Shown: positions 53,493-62,528, numbered from the stretch's first letter. The stretch is DNA of 64,000 bases from Dinoroseobacter sp. (GCA_030066795.1 JASJAW010000014.1:34797-98796), one strand, 5' to 3'. Notes: a model not told the origin generated them from the sequence alone. Program-made: numbers and translations.

Positions 53493-53654
53493 TCAGTCTT
53501 TCTTGTCGCGGGCGGATCGCGCGAAATCGAAAGCAACGAGTACAAGGGTCAATGCAATGACCGCGATAAGATCAGGTTCCTGAACTTTCCAGCCAAGGAT
53601 ACCGAGAAAGCCAACAATAAAGACGAATGCAATCAGCGCGAGCAATTTGTTCAT
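53493..53654 (-). CDS. 53-residue single-helix membrane protein
   Basis: A small protein MNKLLALIAFVFIVGFLGIL..., then a short polar link (GWKVQEPDL) and a second hydrophobic stretch IAVIALTLVLVAFDF, ending in basic ARSARDKKD. The ATG overlaps the amidase stop (ATGA) and its stop lies just before the dehydrogenase, so it is embedded and coupled within the operon. I know no family. It may help assembly of, or regulate, the TRAP transporter encoded upstream; that is speculation. Confidence 0.75.
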   Translation of the reverse strand: MNKLLALIAFVFIVGFLGILGWKVQEPDLIAVIALTLVLVAFDFARSARDKKD

Positions 53655-54994
53655 TCCGAGACCTCCTCGATCCAGTTCCAGAGCCAGTTCGCGGTTCGCA
53701 GCAATCGCGCATCATTGTTTCGCGCGCCAACCAACTGGACGCCCATCGGCATCCCGTTTTCCGCTGTGAAAGCGGGCAGTGTTACCGCAGGCGTACCGAC
53801 ATATGTCCACAACCCATTGAAAATCGCATCGCCGGTAGTTGTCAGATCCTCGGGCGCGGGACCGGGCGCTGCGGGGCAGAGGATCGCATCCGCGCGCTCG
53901 AAGATCTCGTCCAGACCGGCATAGAGCACTTCCCGCCAGTCGATCGCTGCCAGGTAATCGCGGACACTGACGCTTTCGCCGACGGTGATCGCGCCCTGAA
54001 TATGCTCTGACAGCGCGTCCCAACCATCGCGTTTATAGCGCCAGTAGTATTTGGACATCTCCGCGAAGTTGATCCGGGCGCGCAGATCCGCGGCGTCGTC
54101 ATAGGCGCGCGGCAGCGGGGCTTCGAACACCTGGTCACCCAGCGCCTCGACAAGCTCCTCAAGCGCGGCGCGCATCTGCAGGTCGGCGTCGTCCCAGCCG
54201 GGCGGACGCACGAATGCGAGCACTGGTTTCAGCGGCGGCGCGCTTTTCGAAATCTCGAAAAGCCTTGGTGAAGGGCCTGTTTTTGTCACCGGATCGCCCG
54301 AGTCATAGCCAAACAGCAGATCAGCAAACAGCGCGGCTTCAGCAGGTGAGCGCGCAAAAACACCCAAGGTGTCGAGCGTGTGGGATTGCATCGTCACACC
54401 GGTGCGCGGGATCGCTCCGAAGCTCGGCTTAAACCCGACCGTTCCGCAGAACGATGCCGGTCGAATAACTGACCCGCCCGTCTGCGTCCCAATTGCCAGC
54501 GGTACCATCCCGGCGGCCACAGCTGCGGCTGACCCCGCCGAAGATCCTCCAGGTGTGTGGCTCAGCCCGTGCGGGTTATGAGTCTTGGACGGGTTCAGGA
54601 ACGCAAGCTCCGTCGTCGTGGTCTTACCCATGATGACCGCGCCCGCAGCTTTCAACTGTTGCACGACATAGGCTTCTTGCTGGGCCACATTCCCGTCGTC
54701 GATTGGCGTGCCGTTCTGCGTCGGGATGCGTGTCGTCGCAATCACATCCTTCAAACCCACTGGAAGACCATGCAAGGGCCCAACCGGACGCCCGGACTTG
54801 CGATGAGCATCGAGCGCTTTGGCCTGCGAGCGCGCGTACTCCGGATCGTGCCACGCCCAGGCCTGCACCTCCGGCTCGCGCGCAGAGATTTGTGACAGAA
54901 ACGCTTCCGTCACCTCCTCCGCGCTGAGTGCCCCAGCTGCAATGCGGTCACGCAAGGTGACCGCATCGAGGGCTATGATCGCATCAGTTGCCAT
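53651..54994 (-). CDS. Amidase (amidase signature family)
   Basis: A 447-residue amidohydrolase with a Ser-cisSer-Lys triad: Lys in LPVGLKDVIAT, GGSSAGSAAAV, and the nucleophile region GTQTGGSVIRPASFCG. It would hydrolyse a carboxamide to acid and ammonia. It overlaps the end of the TRAP permease gene, linking hydrolysis to uptake. GatA is excluded because there is no gatB/gatC here and the C-terminal region differs. Confidence 0.92.
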   Translation of the reverse strand: MATDAIIALDAVTLRDRIAAGALSAEEVTEAFLSQISAREPEVQAWAWHDPEYARSQAKALDAHRKSGRPVGPLHGLPVGLKDVIATTRIPTQNGTPIDDGNVAQQEAYVVQQLKAAGAVIMGKTTTTELAFLNPSKTHNPHGLSHTPGGSSAGSAAAVAAGMVPLAIGTQTGGSVIRPASFCGTVGFKPSFGAIPRTGVTMQSHTLDTLGVFARSPAEAALFADLLFGYDSGDPVTKTGPSPRLFEISKSAPPLKPVLAFVRPPGWDDADLQMRAALEELVEALGDQVFEAPLPRAYDDAADLRARINFAEMSKYYWRYKRDGWDALSEHIQGAITVGESVSVRDYLAAIDWREVLYAGLDEIFERADAILCPAAPGPAPEDLTTTGDAIFNGLWTYVGTPAVTLPAFTAENGMPMGVQLVGARNNDARLLRTANWLWNWIEEVSE

Positions 54995-56408
54995 AGATCG
55001 CGTTCGGTAAGTGGAAGACGATATTCGGATAAAGGTACATTAACGCCATACTTATAAAGACACATAAGAGGAATGGCATGCAGCCCGCGAAGATCTGTGT
55101 GAGCTTCACCTCCGGTGGCGCGATACCCTTCAAATAATAGGCTGACATAGCCATTGGGGGCGTCAAGAAGCTCGTCTGCAGGTTCAACGCCACCAGAATG
55201 CCGAAAAACAGCGGGTCGATCCCGAAGAACGGCAGCAGCGGCAAGAAGATCGGCACGAAGATGATGATGATCTCCGACCACTCCAGCGGCCAGCCCAGCA
55301 GGAAGATGATCAGCTGTGCCAGCAGGAGGAACATGACAGGCGACATGTCGAGGCCCTGCACGAAGTCGGAGATTACATGCTCCCCGCCCAAGTACGAGAA
55401 CACCGCCGAGAACGTGTAAGAGCCAACGAAAAGCCAGCAAACCATCGCCGTAGTACGCACGGTCAGGTAAACGGATTCGCGGAGGCGCTCCCATGTCATT
55501 GCACGATAGGCAACGGCGAGAAGCATACCACCCAAAGCGCCGATGGACGCGGCTTCGGTCGGTGTTGCCAGACCGAACAGGATGGAGCCCAGCACCGCAA
55601 GGATCAGGAACGCTAGCGGGAAGAAGCTTGTCGCCAGCATCCAGAGCAGCTTGCTCATGGGGACATCGGGGATGTCTTCATCCGTGGGCCGCGGCGCCAC
55701 GGATGGCTGCAGGATGGACCGCCCGATCACATAGGTCAGGTACAGACCCACCAGCGTAAGTCCCGGCAGCAAGGCCCCTGCATAAAGCCTCACGATCGAA
55801 ACGTTAGATGCTGCAGCATATACAATCAGCATGATCGACGGTGGGATCAGAATGCCCAGTGTCCCGCCTGCACAGATGATACCAGAGGCGAAGGACCGAT
55901 CGTACTTCGCTTTGAGCATCGCGGGCAGTGCCAAAAGACCCATCAGCGTCACAACGGCTCCGACGATCCCTGTCGCGGTTGCAAAAAGCGCGCAGGTAAT
56001 CAGCGCAGCAACCCCCATGGAGCCCGGAACGTTTTTCGAGGCGATGTTCAGCGTTGAAAAGAGCCTGTCCACGATATTCGCGCGCTCCACCACGTAACCC
56101 ATGAACAGGAACAGCGGAACGGCGGTCAGGACCTCATTCGACATGACCGTAAAGGTCTGGTTCACAAAGAGGTCGAATATTCGGTTGTTGAAGAAGCCTT
56201 CGATATAGGTGGAGGTTTGTTCCCACCATGTCGCAGTTTCCGCATCCAACCGGTTGTGGTCGCGCCACATGCGGCGCTCGTCAAAGTACGCGTAGTAGCC
56301 AAAGCCAATACCCATAGCCATCAGAGTGAACGCGATCGGGAAACCCAGAAAAACGAACACAATGAAAATGCCCAACATCATGAGGGCGATGATCGGATCG
56401 GAGATCAT
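54984..56408 (-). CDS. TRAP transporter large permease (DctM type)
   Basis: A 474-residue polytopic protein of the DctM family with about 12 helices, including PLFLFMGYVVERANIVDRLF and GVAALITCALFATATGIVGAVV regions (each read about residues 100-160) and FFGIDPLFFGILVALNLQ near the C-terminus. It starts within the DctQ stop (ATGA). With DctQ and DctP it forms a Na+-driven uptake system for an organic acid or similar solute. Confidence 0.95.
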   Translation of the reverse strand: MISDPIIALMMLGIFIVFVFLGFPIAFTLMAMGIGFGYYAYFDERRMWRDHNRLDAETATWWEQTSTYIEGFFNNRIFDLFVNQTFTVMSNEVLTAVPLFLFMGYVVERANIVDRLFSTLNIASKNVPGSMGVAALITCALFATATGIVGAVVTLMGLLALPAMLKAKYDRSFASGIICAGGTLGILIPPSIMLIVYAAASNVSIVRLYAGALLPGLTLVGLYLTYVIGRSILQPSVAPRPTDEDIPDVPMSKLLWMLATSFFPLAFLILAVLGSILFGLATPTEAASIGALGGMLLAVAYRAMTWERLRESVYLTVRTTAMVCWLFVGSYTFSAVFSYLGGEHVISDFVQGLDMSPVMFLLLAQLIIFLLGWPLEWSEIIIIFVPIFLPLLPFFGIDPLFFGILVALNLQTSFLTPPMAMSAYYLKGIAPPEVKLTQIFAGCMPFLLCVFISMALMYLYPNIVFHLPNAIYGN

Positions 56409-56989
56409 GGGTGGCTGTCCTTCTCGGCCTCGGCGGCCTTTTGCATCAGCAGGTCTTCGGTTTCCTGCACATCTTCGTCAGCTTTGATCCACTCATTGGT
56501 GCGGATCGCGATAATGCACCGGAACACCTGTGCGACCCCTTGGATCAACAGCAGCAAGCCCGCGAGTGCGATAACTGTCTTGAATTGAAAGATCGGGATA
56601 CCTGCCGGGCTGTTCACCGACACTTCCTGAAACTGCCAGGACTTCGCAGCATACTTCCAGCCAGCAAACACAAGCGCGAGAACGCCTGGAAAAAAGAACA
56701 AGAAGTAGAGGACGAGATCGACCTTCGCCTGCGTTTTAGGCTGCCACAGCCGATACAGGAAATCTCCGCGCACATGGCCGCCGCGCGACAACGTGTAGGC
56801 GCCGCCCATCATAAAGAGCGTCCCATACATAATGAACGATACGTCCAGAGCCCATGTCGTCGGGCTGTTGAGCACATAGCGCATGAAGACTTCATAGCCG
56901 GTGCCAACACACATCATGATGATCAGCCAGGCGAATGCCTTGCCAAACCACGCGGAAACACTGTCCGCGAACCTAATATATCCGAGCAT
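56405..56989 (-). CDS. TRAP transporter small permease (DctQ type)
   Basis: A 194-residue protein with four membrane helices and the DctQ-like segment FIMYGTLFMMGGAYTLSRGGHVRGD. The ATG at 56989 has GAGGGGA upstream, better than the frame start at 57025. It follows dctP after a strong hairpin. Confidence 0.94.
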   Translation of the reverse strand: MLGYIRFADSVSAWFGKAFAWLIIMMCVGTGYEVFMRYVLNSPTTWALDVSFIMYGTLFMMGGAYTLSRGGHVRGDFLYRLWQPKTQAKVDLVLYFLFFFPGVLALVFAGWKYAAKSWQFQEVSVNSPAGIPIFQFKTVIALAGLLLLIQGVAQVFRCIIAIRTNEWIKADEDVQETEDLLMQKAAEAEKDSHP

Positions 56990-57013
56990 GTTCCCCTCGC
57001 GTCCCATCGCGAT

Positions 57014-57040
57014 GCCCCCGGCCATTTCCTGGCCGGGGGC
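57014..57040 (-). promoter_or_regulatory. Hairpin between dctP and dctQ genes
   Basis: Perfect 11-bp stem GCCCCCGGCCA (57014-57024) and TGGCCGGGGGC (57030-57040) with a five-base loop. Placed between the binding-protein gene and the permease genes, it probably lowers readthrough or protects the dctP message, since a T run is lacking on the permease side. Confidence 0.7.
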
Positions 57041-57080
57041 TTTGGTCAGCGCCTTTCTTGGCGCGTTTTTTTAAATTTCC

Positions 57081-58208
57081 TCAGAGCGACAGACGGCCCG
57101 GGAAGTAATGATCATAGGCCAGTGCGTAGTCCGGCGCGTTCATCAGTTCGTAGAACACGACCTGCTCGCTCCACGCACGCTGGCTGTCCAGAACGCGCTT
57201 CATGAACGGATCTTGCTCGAGTTGCGGGATCAGGCCGTCCCAGGCTTTGATCTGTGCGTCGAGGATATCCTTGGAGGTCCGGTGCACGGTCACGCCGCCT
57301 TCTTCCTGCAGCCACTTGAGGTCTGCGGAGTAACGACGCATCGCCTTCGCGGTGTTCGCGGTGGAGACCGCTTCGACCGAGTGACGCAGGATCGCCTGCA
57401 GGTCCGGATCCAGCTCTTCCATGAAGAACTTGGAGAAGAGGAATTCGAACGACTCCGACGCCTGATGGTAGGACGACAGGTAGTAATTCTTCGCCACGTC
57501 GTGCGCGCCGAAATCCTTGTCCGAGGACGGGTTGTTAAATTCAAACGCGTCGATCACGCCGCGTTCCATGGCAGGCACGATCTCGCCGCCCGGAAGCTGC
57601 GCAACGGACATACCCATGGACTGCAGCAGGTCTGCGGCCAAACCAACGGTGCGGTACTTGAAGCCTTCAAGCTCGGCCGCGGTGTTCACTTCGCCTTTGA
57701 ACCAGCCGAACGGCTGCGCGAACATCGGGAAGCCCATATGGCCTTCGACGTCGAGACCCATGATCTCCTGCGTCAGCTCGTTATAGAGGTCCTGACCGCC
57801 GCCTTCATAGAACCAGCTCAGCATCGTGGTGGCCGAGCCGCCGAACACGGGGCCGGTGCCGAACAGCGACGCGGCTTTGTTCTTACCATACCAGTACACC
57901 GGCACGGAATGTGCGGCGTCCAGCAGACCGTCGTTCACAGCGTCCAGAACCTGGAATGCAGCAACAACAGCGCCTGCCGGCAGCAGGTCAATCTTCAGCC
58001 GGCCACCAGACATCGCTTCAACGCGGTTCACATAGTCCTGCGCGAAGTCCTGCCAGATGTTCGATGCCGACCACGAGGTCTGCATCTTCATCACGATCGG
58101 GGCCTGTGCCAGAACAGCAGGTGCCGCCAGAGCACCCGCGGACGCACCGCCAGCCAGCGCGGTCTTTTTCAGAAAAGACCGACGGTTTAGTTTTGCGTTT
58201 TGTGACAT
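57081..58208 (-). CDS. TRAP transporter substrate-binding protein (DctP type), Tat-exported
   Basis: A 375-residue periplasmic binding protein. N-terminal NRRSFLKKTALAGGASAGAL is a twin-arginine signal followed by AAPAVLAQA. The mature part has the DctP/TAXI-like fold with MQTSWSASNIWQDFAQ, GRLKIDLLPAGAVV, and PMFAQPFGWFKG. This subfamily commonly binds 2-oxo acids or related anions. ATG at 58208 chosen over 58256. It is the second gene of the operon after BKACE. Confidence 0.94.
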   Translation of the reverse strand: MSQNAKLNRRSFLKKTALAGGASAGALAAPAVLAQAPIVMKMQTSWSASNIWQDFAQDYVNRVEAMSGGRLKIDLLPAGAVVAAFQVLDAVNDGLLDAAHSVPVYWYGKNKAASLFGTGPVFGGSATTMLSWFYEGGGQDLYNELTQEIMGLDVEGHMGFPMFAQPFGWFKGEVNTAAELEGFKYRTVGLAADLLQSMGMSVAQLPGGEIVPAMERGVIDAFEFNNPSSDKDFGAHDVAKNYYLSSYHQASESFEFLFSKFFMEELDPDLQAILRHSVEAVSTANTAKAMRRYSADLKWLQEEGGVTVHRTSKDILDAQIKAWDGLIPQLEQDPFMKRVLDSQRAWSEQVVFYELMNAPDYALAYDHYFPGRLSL

Positions 58209-58395
58209 ACTTTCCTCCCAGTCAGGCGCGTGGGACGAGTGATCCACACGCTGCACGCCATGTCATGAGCGCGCAAAAAACGGACGGCATTCGAGGCCAT
58301 CTGCCCCTATATTAGACTTTCGTCGTATGAGGGCAATCAGGTTTTTCCAGATTGGTTTGGTTTACTGGCCAATTTTGGAAAATCTGTAGGACAGG

Positions 58396-59229
58396 TTAGG
58401 CCACTGCTCGAAGCCTCAAAATCTCGCGCGCCTGCGTCGGTGTTGCGACAGGACGTTGATACTTCCCGCACAATTCCACCGCCCGTTCCACAAGCGCCGC
58501 ATTTGACGGCGCCAATGTGTGGCGGTCCAACCGGACATTATCTTCGAGTCCGGTGCGCGTGTGCCCTCCGTTGGCAATACACCATTCGTTGATCTCAAAC
58601 TGCGCGGCTCCGATACCTGCAGCGCACCACTCAGCATCAGGCGCGAGGCGATTCACCGTCTTGAGATAAAACTCGAAAACTTCCCGGTCCGCTGGCATGG
58701 CATTCTTCACGCCGAACACGAACTGGATATAGAGCGGGCCGTTAAGGCGGCCGTCTCCAGCCATTTTGGCCGCCTGAAAGATATGGCCGAGATCAAACGC
58801 CTCGATTTCTGGCTTTACCTCGTATTCGCGCATCTCCGCAGCGAGCCAATCCACCAGATCAGGCGGGTTCTCATATACCCGTGTCGGGAAGTTGTTCGAC
58901 CCCACCGTGAGCGACGCCATATCCGGGCGGAGCGGTAGCATTCCGCCCCGTTCGTGTCCGGCGCCGGACCGGCCACCTGTAGAAAACTGGATAATCATGC
59001 CCGGACAATGCTTTTCGAGCCCTTCTTTCAGGCGCGCGAACTTCTCAGGATCTGAGCTGGGGGAGCCATCGGGATTGCGGACATGGGCATGGCAGATACT
59101 CGCCCCGGCCTCAAAGGCGGCATGGGTGCTTTCGACCTGCTCTTCAACCGTGATAGGCACCGCCGGATTGTCGGATTTCTGCGCCACCGAGCCAGTGATC
59201 GCCACGCAGATAATGCACGGATCGCCCAT
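58396..59229 (-). CDS. BKACE-family 3-keto-5-aminohexanoate cleavage-type enzyme (DUF849)
   Basis: A 277-residue TIM-barrel enzyme of the beta-keto acid cleavage family, which uses Zn and acetyl-CoA to cleave a beta-keto acid. Zn-binding HAHVRNPDGSPS, FSTGGRSGAG, and the late LEDNVRLDRHTLAPSNA (EDN motif) are present. Substrate specificity in this family is diverse. It lies upstream of and probably in the same operon as dctP; together with amidase and hydroxyacid dehydrogenase it suggests catabolism of an imported amide/keto acid. Confidence 0.92.
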   Translation of the reverse strand: MGDPCIICVAITGSVAQKSDNPAVPITVEEQVESTHAAFEAGASICHAHVRNPDGSPSSDPEKFARLKEGLEKHCPGMIIQFSTGGRSGAGHERGGMLPLRPDMASLTVGSNNFPTRVYENPPDLVDWLAAEMREYEVKPEIEAFDLGHIFQAAKMAGDGRLNGPLYIQFVFGVKNAMPADREVFEFYLKTVNRLAPDAEWCAAGIGAAQFEINEWCIANGGHTRTGLEDNVRLDRHTLAPSNAALVERAVELCGKYQRPVATPTQAREILRLRAVA

Positions 59230-59319
59230 TGCCTTCCCCTTCTGATGTCCCGAGCGTTGGCCTAACGCAATCGGGGCCGCGTGAAAAGCAGCCCCGACAG
59301 TTCAGCAGGAAAAGGCTCT

Positions 59320-60261
59320 TCAATCAGCACGGAAATGGTCGGCCACGGTATCGGCGGCGCGGGTCACATCCTCGGGGTTGTCATAGAAATCGAACTGCGT
59401 GACATCTTCGAGCCATTCCAACGTCGCGGGGCTTGCCAGCCCTTCTGCGAAGGCCCGCACACCTTGCGGAATGGCTGCGGCTTCGGAGTGAACAATCGCC
59501 AATGGTTTGTCGAAGCTCTGCGCATGGTCGGCAGGATAGTAGGTCAGCCAACCTTCCCAGGACGCATTGTTCCACTGGTTGTCATACTCCGGGATCGCGC
59601 CCCGATCGGCTTCGTAATAGTAACCACCCATCGGCATCAGCACGCCTTCGGCGCCAACCGGCCCTGCGGCAGGGATAATCTGGCCGCCTGCAGCTTCCGC
59701 AGCACGCCCAGCTTCGATCAGTCCAGACACACCTTCCGGCCCGCCATAGACAGCCTCAACGATCTCACTGTTCTGAAGCCACGGGGCGACGAGGCCCACT
59801 TTGGACACAAGCGAGTTGCCAGAACTTGCGTCCACCATGTAGCCGGCGGAGGCGCAGATACCGAGCCCGTTGATCTGACTTGCGTCTACCTCGGGCAGCT
59901 CGGCCACTGCTTCGAACGCGGCACGGATGTCGCTCGTCTTGGCGGTGGGATCTTCCTTGAAGCGGACCTGGTTTTCCAGGTCGCCGGACTTGCCCCAGCC
60001 GCGGAAATCGAAGGTGAAAGCGGCAAAGCCGCGCTCGACCATCTCTTCGGCATATTCACGCGGCATCTGTTCTTCGACCGAGGTCCAGGCGCCGGTGACA
60101 ACAACCGCCGGGAGCGGACTGCCATCATGGCCTTCGGGCAGATAGAGTGTACCGGAGAGCGTTGAACCTTCATTCTCAAAGGTCACTGTTCGGGTGTCAA
60201 CATCAGCCAAAGCGGTCGAGGCCAAAAGGCTTGCAGCGGTGGTAAGTGATGTCAGTTTCAT
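59320..60261 (-). CDS. Exported alpha/beta hydrolase (dienelactone-hydrolase-like)
   Basis: A 313-residue alpha/beta hydrolase with a signal peptide (residues 1-19). Motifs: oxyanion part VVVTGAWTSVEEQ, nucleophile elbow LGICASAGYM with Cys where the first Gly usually sits, and His near the C-terminal ADHAQSF. The pattern resembles X-Pro/dienelactone-hydrolase-like secreted hydrolases. Substrate unknown. It forms a pair with the SnoaL-like gene, 44 bp upstream. Confidence 0.88.
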   Translation of the reverse strand: MKLTSLTTAASLLASTALADVDTRTVTFENEGSTLSGTLYLPEGHDGSPLPAVVVTGAWTSVEEQMPREYAEEMVERGFAAFTFDFRGWGKSGDLENQVRFKEDPTAKTSDIRAAFEAVAELPEVDASQINGLGICASAGYMVDASSGNSLVSKVGLVAPWLQNSEIVEAVYGGPEGVSGLIEAGRAAEAAGGQIIPAAGPVGAEGVLMPMGGYYYEADRGAIPEYDNQWNNASWEGWLTYYPADHAQSFDKPLAIVHSEAAAIPQGVRAFAEGLASPATLEWLEDVTQFDFYDNPEDVTRAADTVADHFRAD

Positions 60262-60305
60262 GGGTCTATTCCGTCTCTATATAAGGGTTTTGAGGGGCGT
60301 GAGGG

Positions 60306-60839
60306 TCAGTTTCCGGGAGTGTTACGGACAAACGGGTTGCCGCGTTCTGCGGTGGCGGTGAAGGTCATCCCATCCAGCCGCCAACCTGTTTCGGTGCGCG
60401 TGAACTCGTGGATGTAGGTGCCCCACACCTCCCACAGCGGGTCGCCACCATTTTCAGCCAGCGCGCCCGCTTCCATGCGGTTCCACGCATAGCCATGGGA
60501 GGTCATGGTGGCGTCGTCCGCAGCGTTGAAGGTGATCTGATGGTTGCCACGCAGGTGAAAGCTGGTCTTGGTTTCGGTCAGATTACCGGACCAGCCCGCG
60601 ATTAACGCGTCCGCCGGGATCGTGGCGGGCTCACCGCCAACCAGCGAGGTGAAATCCACTGTGATCTCATCTGTGAAGTAGGCACGCGCGGCGGCCCAAT
60701 CCTTGGCGTCGACCGCCATGTCCAGCCCATCGGCGATGGCGATCATCTGGGCGCGGTCCACGAGTGTCTCGGCGGTGATGTCTGCCTCAGCGGCCTGAGC
60801 GACGAGAAGGGCAGAAACGAGTGCGATTTGCTTTTTCAT
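60306..60839 (-). CDS. Exported SnoaL/NTF2-like protein
   Basis: A 177-residue protein with a signal peptide (cleavage near AEA, residue 19) and an NTF2-like domain: VDRAQMIAIADGLDMAVDAKDWAAARAYFTDEITVDF (about 27-63), then strands HLRGNHQITF and WGTYIHEFTRTETGWRLDGM. Functions in this fold range from isomerases to binding proteins. The downstream hydrolase and upstream AraC gene suggest a shared module. Confidence 0.85.
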   Translation of the reverse strand: MKKQIALVSALLVAQAAEADITAETLVDRAQMIAIADGLDMAVDAKDWAAARAYFTDEITVDFTSLVGGEPATIPADALIAGWSGNLTETKTSFHLRGNHQITFNAADDATMTSHGYAWNRMEAGALAENGGDPLWEVWGTYIHEFTRTETGWRLDGMTFTATAERGNPFVRNTPGN

Positions 60840-60951
60840 CTTTCCTCTCCTGACATTTGGGCTGTGTGCCCTGTCGATGAGAGGAAAATGGCATTTGCCC
60901 CGCCCGCGCGGAGGCGTGGATCTTGCTGCGGATTATGCGATTCTTGCGGAC

Positions 60952-61776
60952 CTACCCGTACTCGCGAAAAGCACGCGGAGTCGCTCCGGTGTGGCGTTTG
61001 AAATGCTGCCCGAAGCGGCTGAGGTCGTCATACCCGGTGGCATAGGCAATCTCGGCCACGGTCTGTCGTGTCGTGCTCAACAGCAACTTTGCCCGCTCCA
61101 TCCGCGCTGCGATGACGTATTTCAGCGGCGCGGCTCCGGTCGCTGTCTTGAATGCGCGTGCAAAATGATACGCGCTCATCGCCGCGATCCCGGCCATTTC
61201 CTCCAGCGAGAGCTTAGAGTCCAGGTTATCGTGGATATGGTCGATCACCCGGCGCAGGCGCACATCCGCAATCCCGGGTGCGGCTGTCTGGAGCGGCGCA
61301 ATCTCCGCCTGAAACAGATGCGCCGCCAGTGCACGCTGCATGGTCTCGGCGTAGATCGGCTCGCCGCTCAGATAGCTCTCCGCGCCCAGCGCCATCTGCA
61401 CCAGCATTGGGTCCAACTCCCCGACCCGAGGCGCAAACCCCGCGCGCGGATCACCGCCCACCTCAGACAGCAGATCATCCGGGACTTCAAGCATCACGAG
61501 GCTGAGCGGATCGTCAAACTCGCACAGCCCTTCCGAGCCCGCCTGCATCACCCAGCCTTCGTTCTGCGCAAGCGGCTTGTGCAACCGCTTGTCCTTGCCG
61601 ACCGACAGGTGATGGCTTGGCTGTGCATCGAGGAAAATGCCCACCGCCGTCTGAGACAGCTGGAACGCACCGCCACCCGCAGGCAGCGCCGCTTTTGTGA
61701 AGCGCAACTTGGGCATGCGGAGAAAGTAGGTGCGGGTGCTTTGAGCGGCAACTGGGTTTGGGGATTGTTCTTCCAA
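60952..61776 (-). CDS. AraC-family transcriptional regulator
   Basis: A 274-residue regulator with a cupin-like N-terminal sensory part and a C-terminal double HTH: LSLEEMAGIAAMSAYHFARAFK and TVAEIAYATGYDDLSRFGQHFKRHTGATPRAFR (positions about 190-270), the AraC signature. The start is uncertain: TTG at 61776 (used) or ATG at 61716. It probably controls the SnoaL/hydrolase genes downstream on the same strand. Confidence 0.9.
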   Translation of the reverse strand: MEEQSPNPVAAQSTRTYFLRMPKLRFTKAALPAGGGAFQLSQTAVGIFLDAQPSHHLSVGKDKRLHKPLAQNEGWVMQAGSEGLCEFDDPLSLVMLEVPDDLLSEVGGDPRAGFAPRVGELDPMLVQMALGAESYLSGEPIYAETMQRALAAHLFQAEIAPLQTAAPGIADVRLRRVIDHIHDNLDSKLSLEEMAGIAAMSAYHFARAFKTATGAAPLKYVIAARMERAKLLLSTTRQTVAEIAYATGYDDLSRFGQHFKRHTGATPRAFREYG

Positions 61777-61912
61777 GAAGCAATCGTCCGCATGCTTGCA
61801 ACAGCTATGCGGACAGACCGGCCATTCCGGTCAACGGGTTACAGAGGCCCTCCTTTTGCGGTCGCACTCCGTGGATCGTTCGCACGAAAGACACTCCTCA
61901 CCGGTTGGAAGT

Positions 61913-62473
61913 TCATTGCCTACCGACCAGGATTTCCCACTGGTGTTCAATTATGCGCTCCCACTCTGGGTCCGACCGAATGTCATTAGCGGCCTCCCCC
62001 ATAAGTGCTGTAACCATCAATCGACCGCGCGCTGCGGCTTCTTCGGCTTCGAGTCCCAATTCGCGGAACATCCAAGCCGCGAACATGAAACGGCGACGGA
62101 TGGTACGTTTGTAAGCTGCATCTGCGGCAGCGTCCGATTTTGCCCAAACCGCAATCGAGGAATCCGGCACCGCCGCGCCTTCGCGAACAACCTGTTTCAT
62201 CAAAGCCAGAATACGATCTGCAGGCGGCCCTTCGAAAGCACGTGCATCTTCAATGATGTGCGAGGTTAGGTGGTTCTCCCAGTACTCGAGAACCGAGTCC
62301 AACAGATCCTGAATATTCTTAAAGTGCCAATAGAAACTTCCGCTTGTCAGGCCGAGCGTTCGGGCGAGCGCTACGACTTTAACGCTCTCCACTCCCCGTT
62401 CATGGATCACCTTCAATGCCGCGGCTAGCCAGTCTTCGCGACTTGCTGCGTCTCGCTTCTCAGCCTTTTCCAT
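61913..62473 (-). CDS. TetR-family transcriptional repressor
   Basis: A 186-residue TetR regulator. The HTH segment is AALKVIHERGVESVKVVALARTLGLTSGSFYWHFKNIQDLLDSVL (residues about 18-62), followed by a helical ligand-binding domain. The ATG at 62473 has GAGG five bases upstream; a GTG at 62479 is an alternative. It is divergent from an MBL-fold hydrolase and two palindromic operators lie between them, one overlapping its start. Confidence 0.93.
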   Translation of the reverse strand: MEKAEKRDAASREDWLAAALKVIHERGVESVKVVALARTLGLTSGSFYWHFKNIQDLLDSVLEYWENHLTSHIIEDARAFEGPPADRILALMKQVVREGAAVPDSSIAVWAKSDAAADAAYKRTIRRRFMFAAWMFRELGLEAEEAAARGRLMVTALMGEAANDIRSDPEWERIIEHQWEILVGRQ

Positions 62474-62487
62474 AGACACCTCTATTG
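62470..62487. promoter_or_regulatory. Imperfect TetR operator at the tetR start
   Basis: CCATAGAC-AC-CTCTATTG, an imperfect copy (six of eight in the second arm) of the palindrome at 62511-62528. It overlaps the tetR start codon, suiting autorepression. Confidence 0.55.
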
Positions 62488-62510
62488 ACGCGGATCACAC
62501 CGCGATGATA

Positions 62511-62528
62511 CCATAGACACGTCTATGG
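62511..62528. promoter_or_regulatory. Perfect inverted-repeat operator for the TetR protein
   Basis: CCATAGAC-AC-GTCTATGG: eight-base arms with a two-base centre. It lies in the 133-bp gap between the divergent tetR and MBL genes and is repeated imperfectly 41 bases away. It has the size of a typical TetR-family operator. Confidence 0.7.

Noticed and set aside
57108..58190. Long plus-strand frame of 360 codons opposite the TRAP binding protein
   Set aside because: It is antisense to a clear DctP gene with Tat signal; the frame is open because of GC-rich codon bias.
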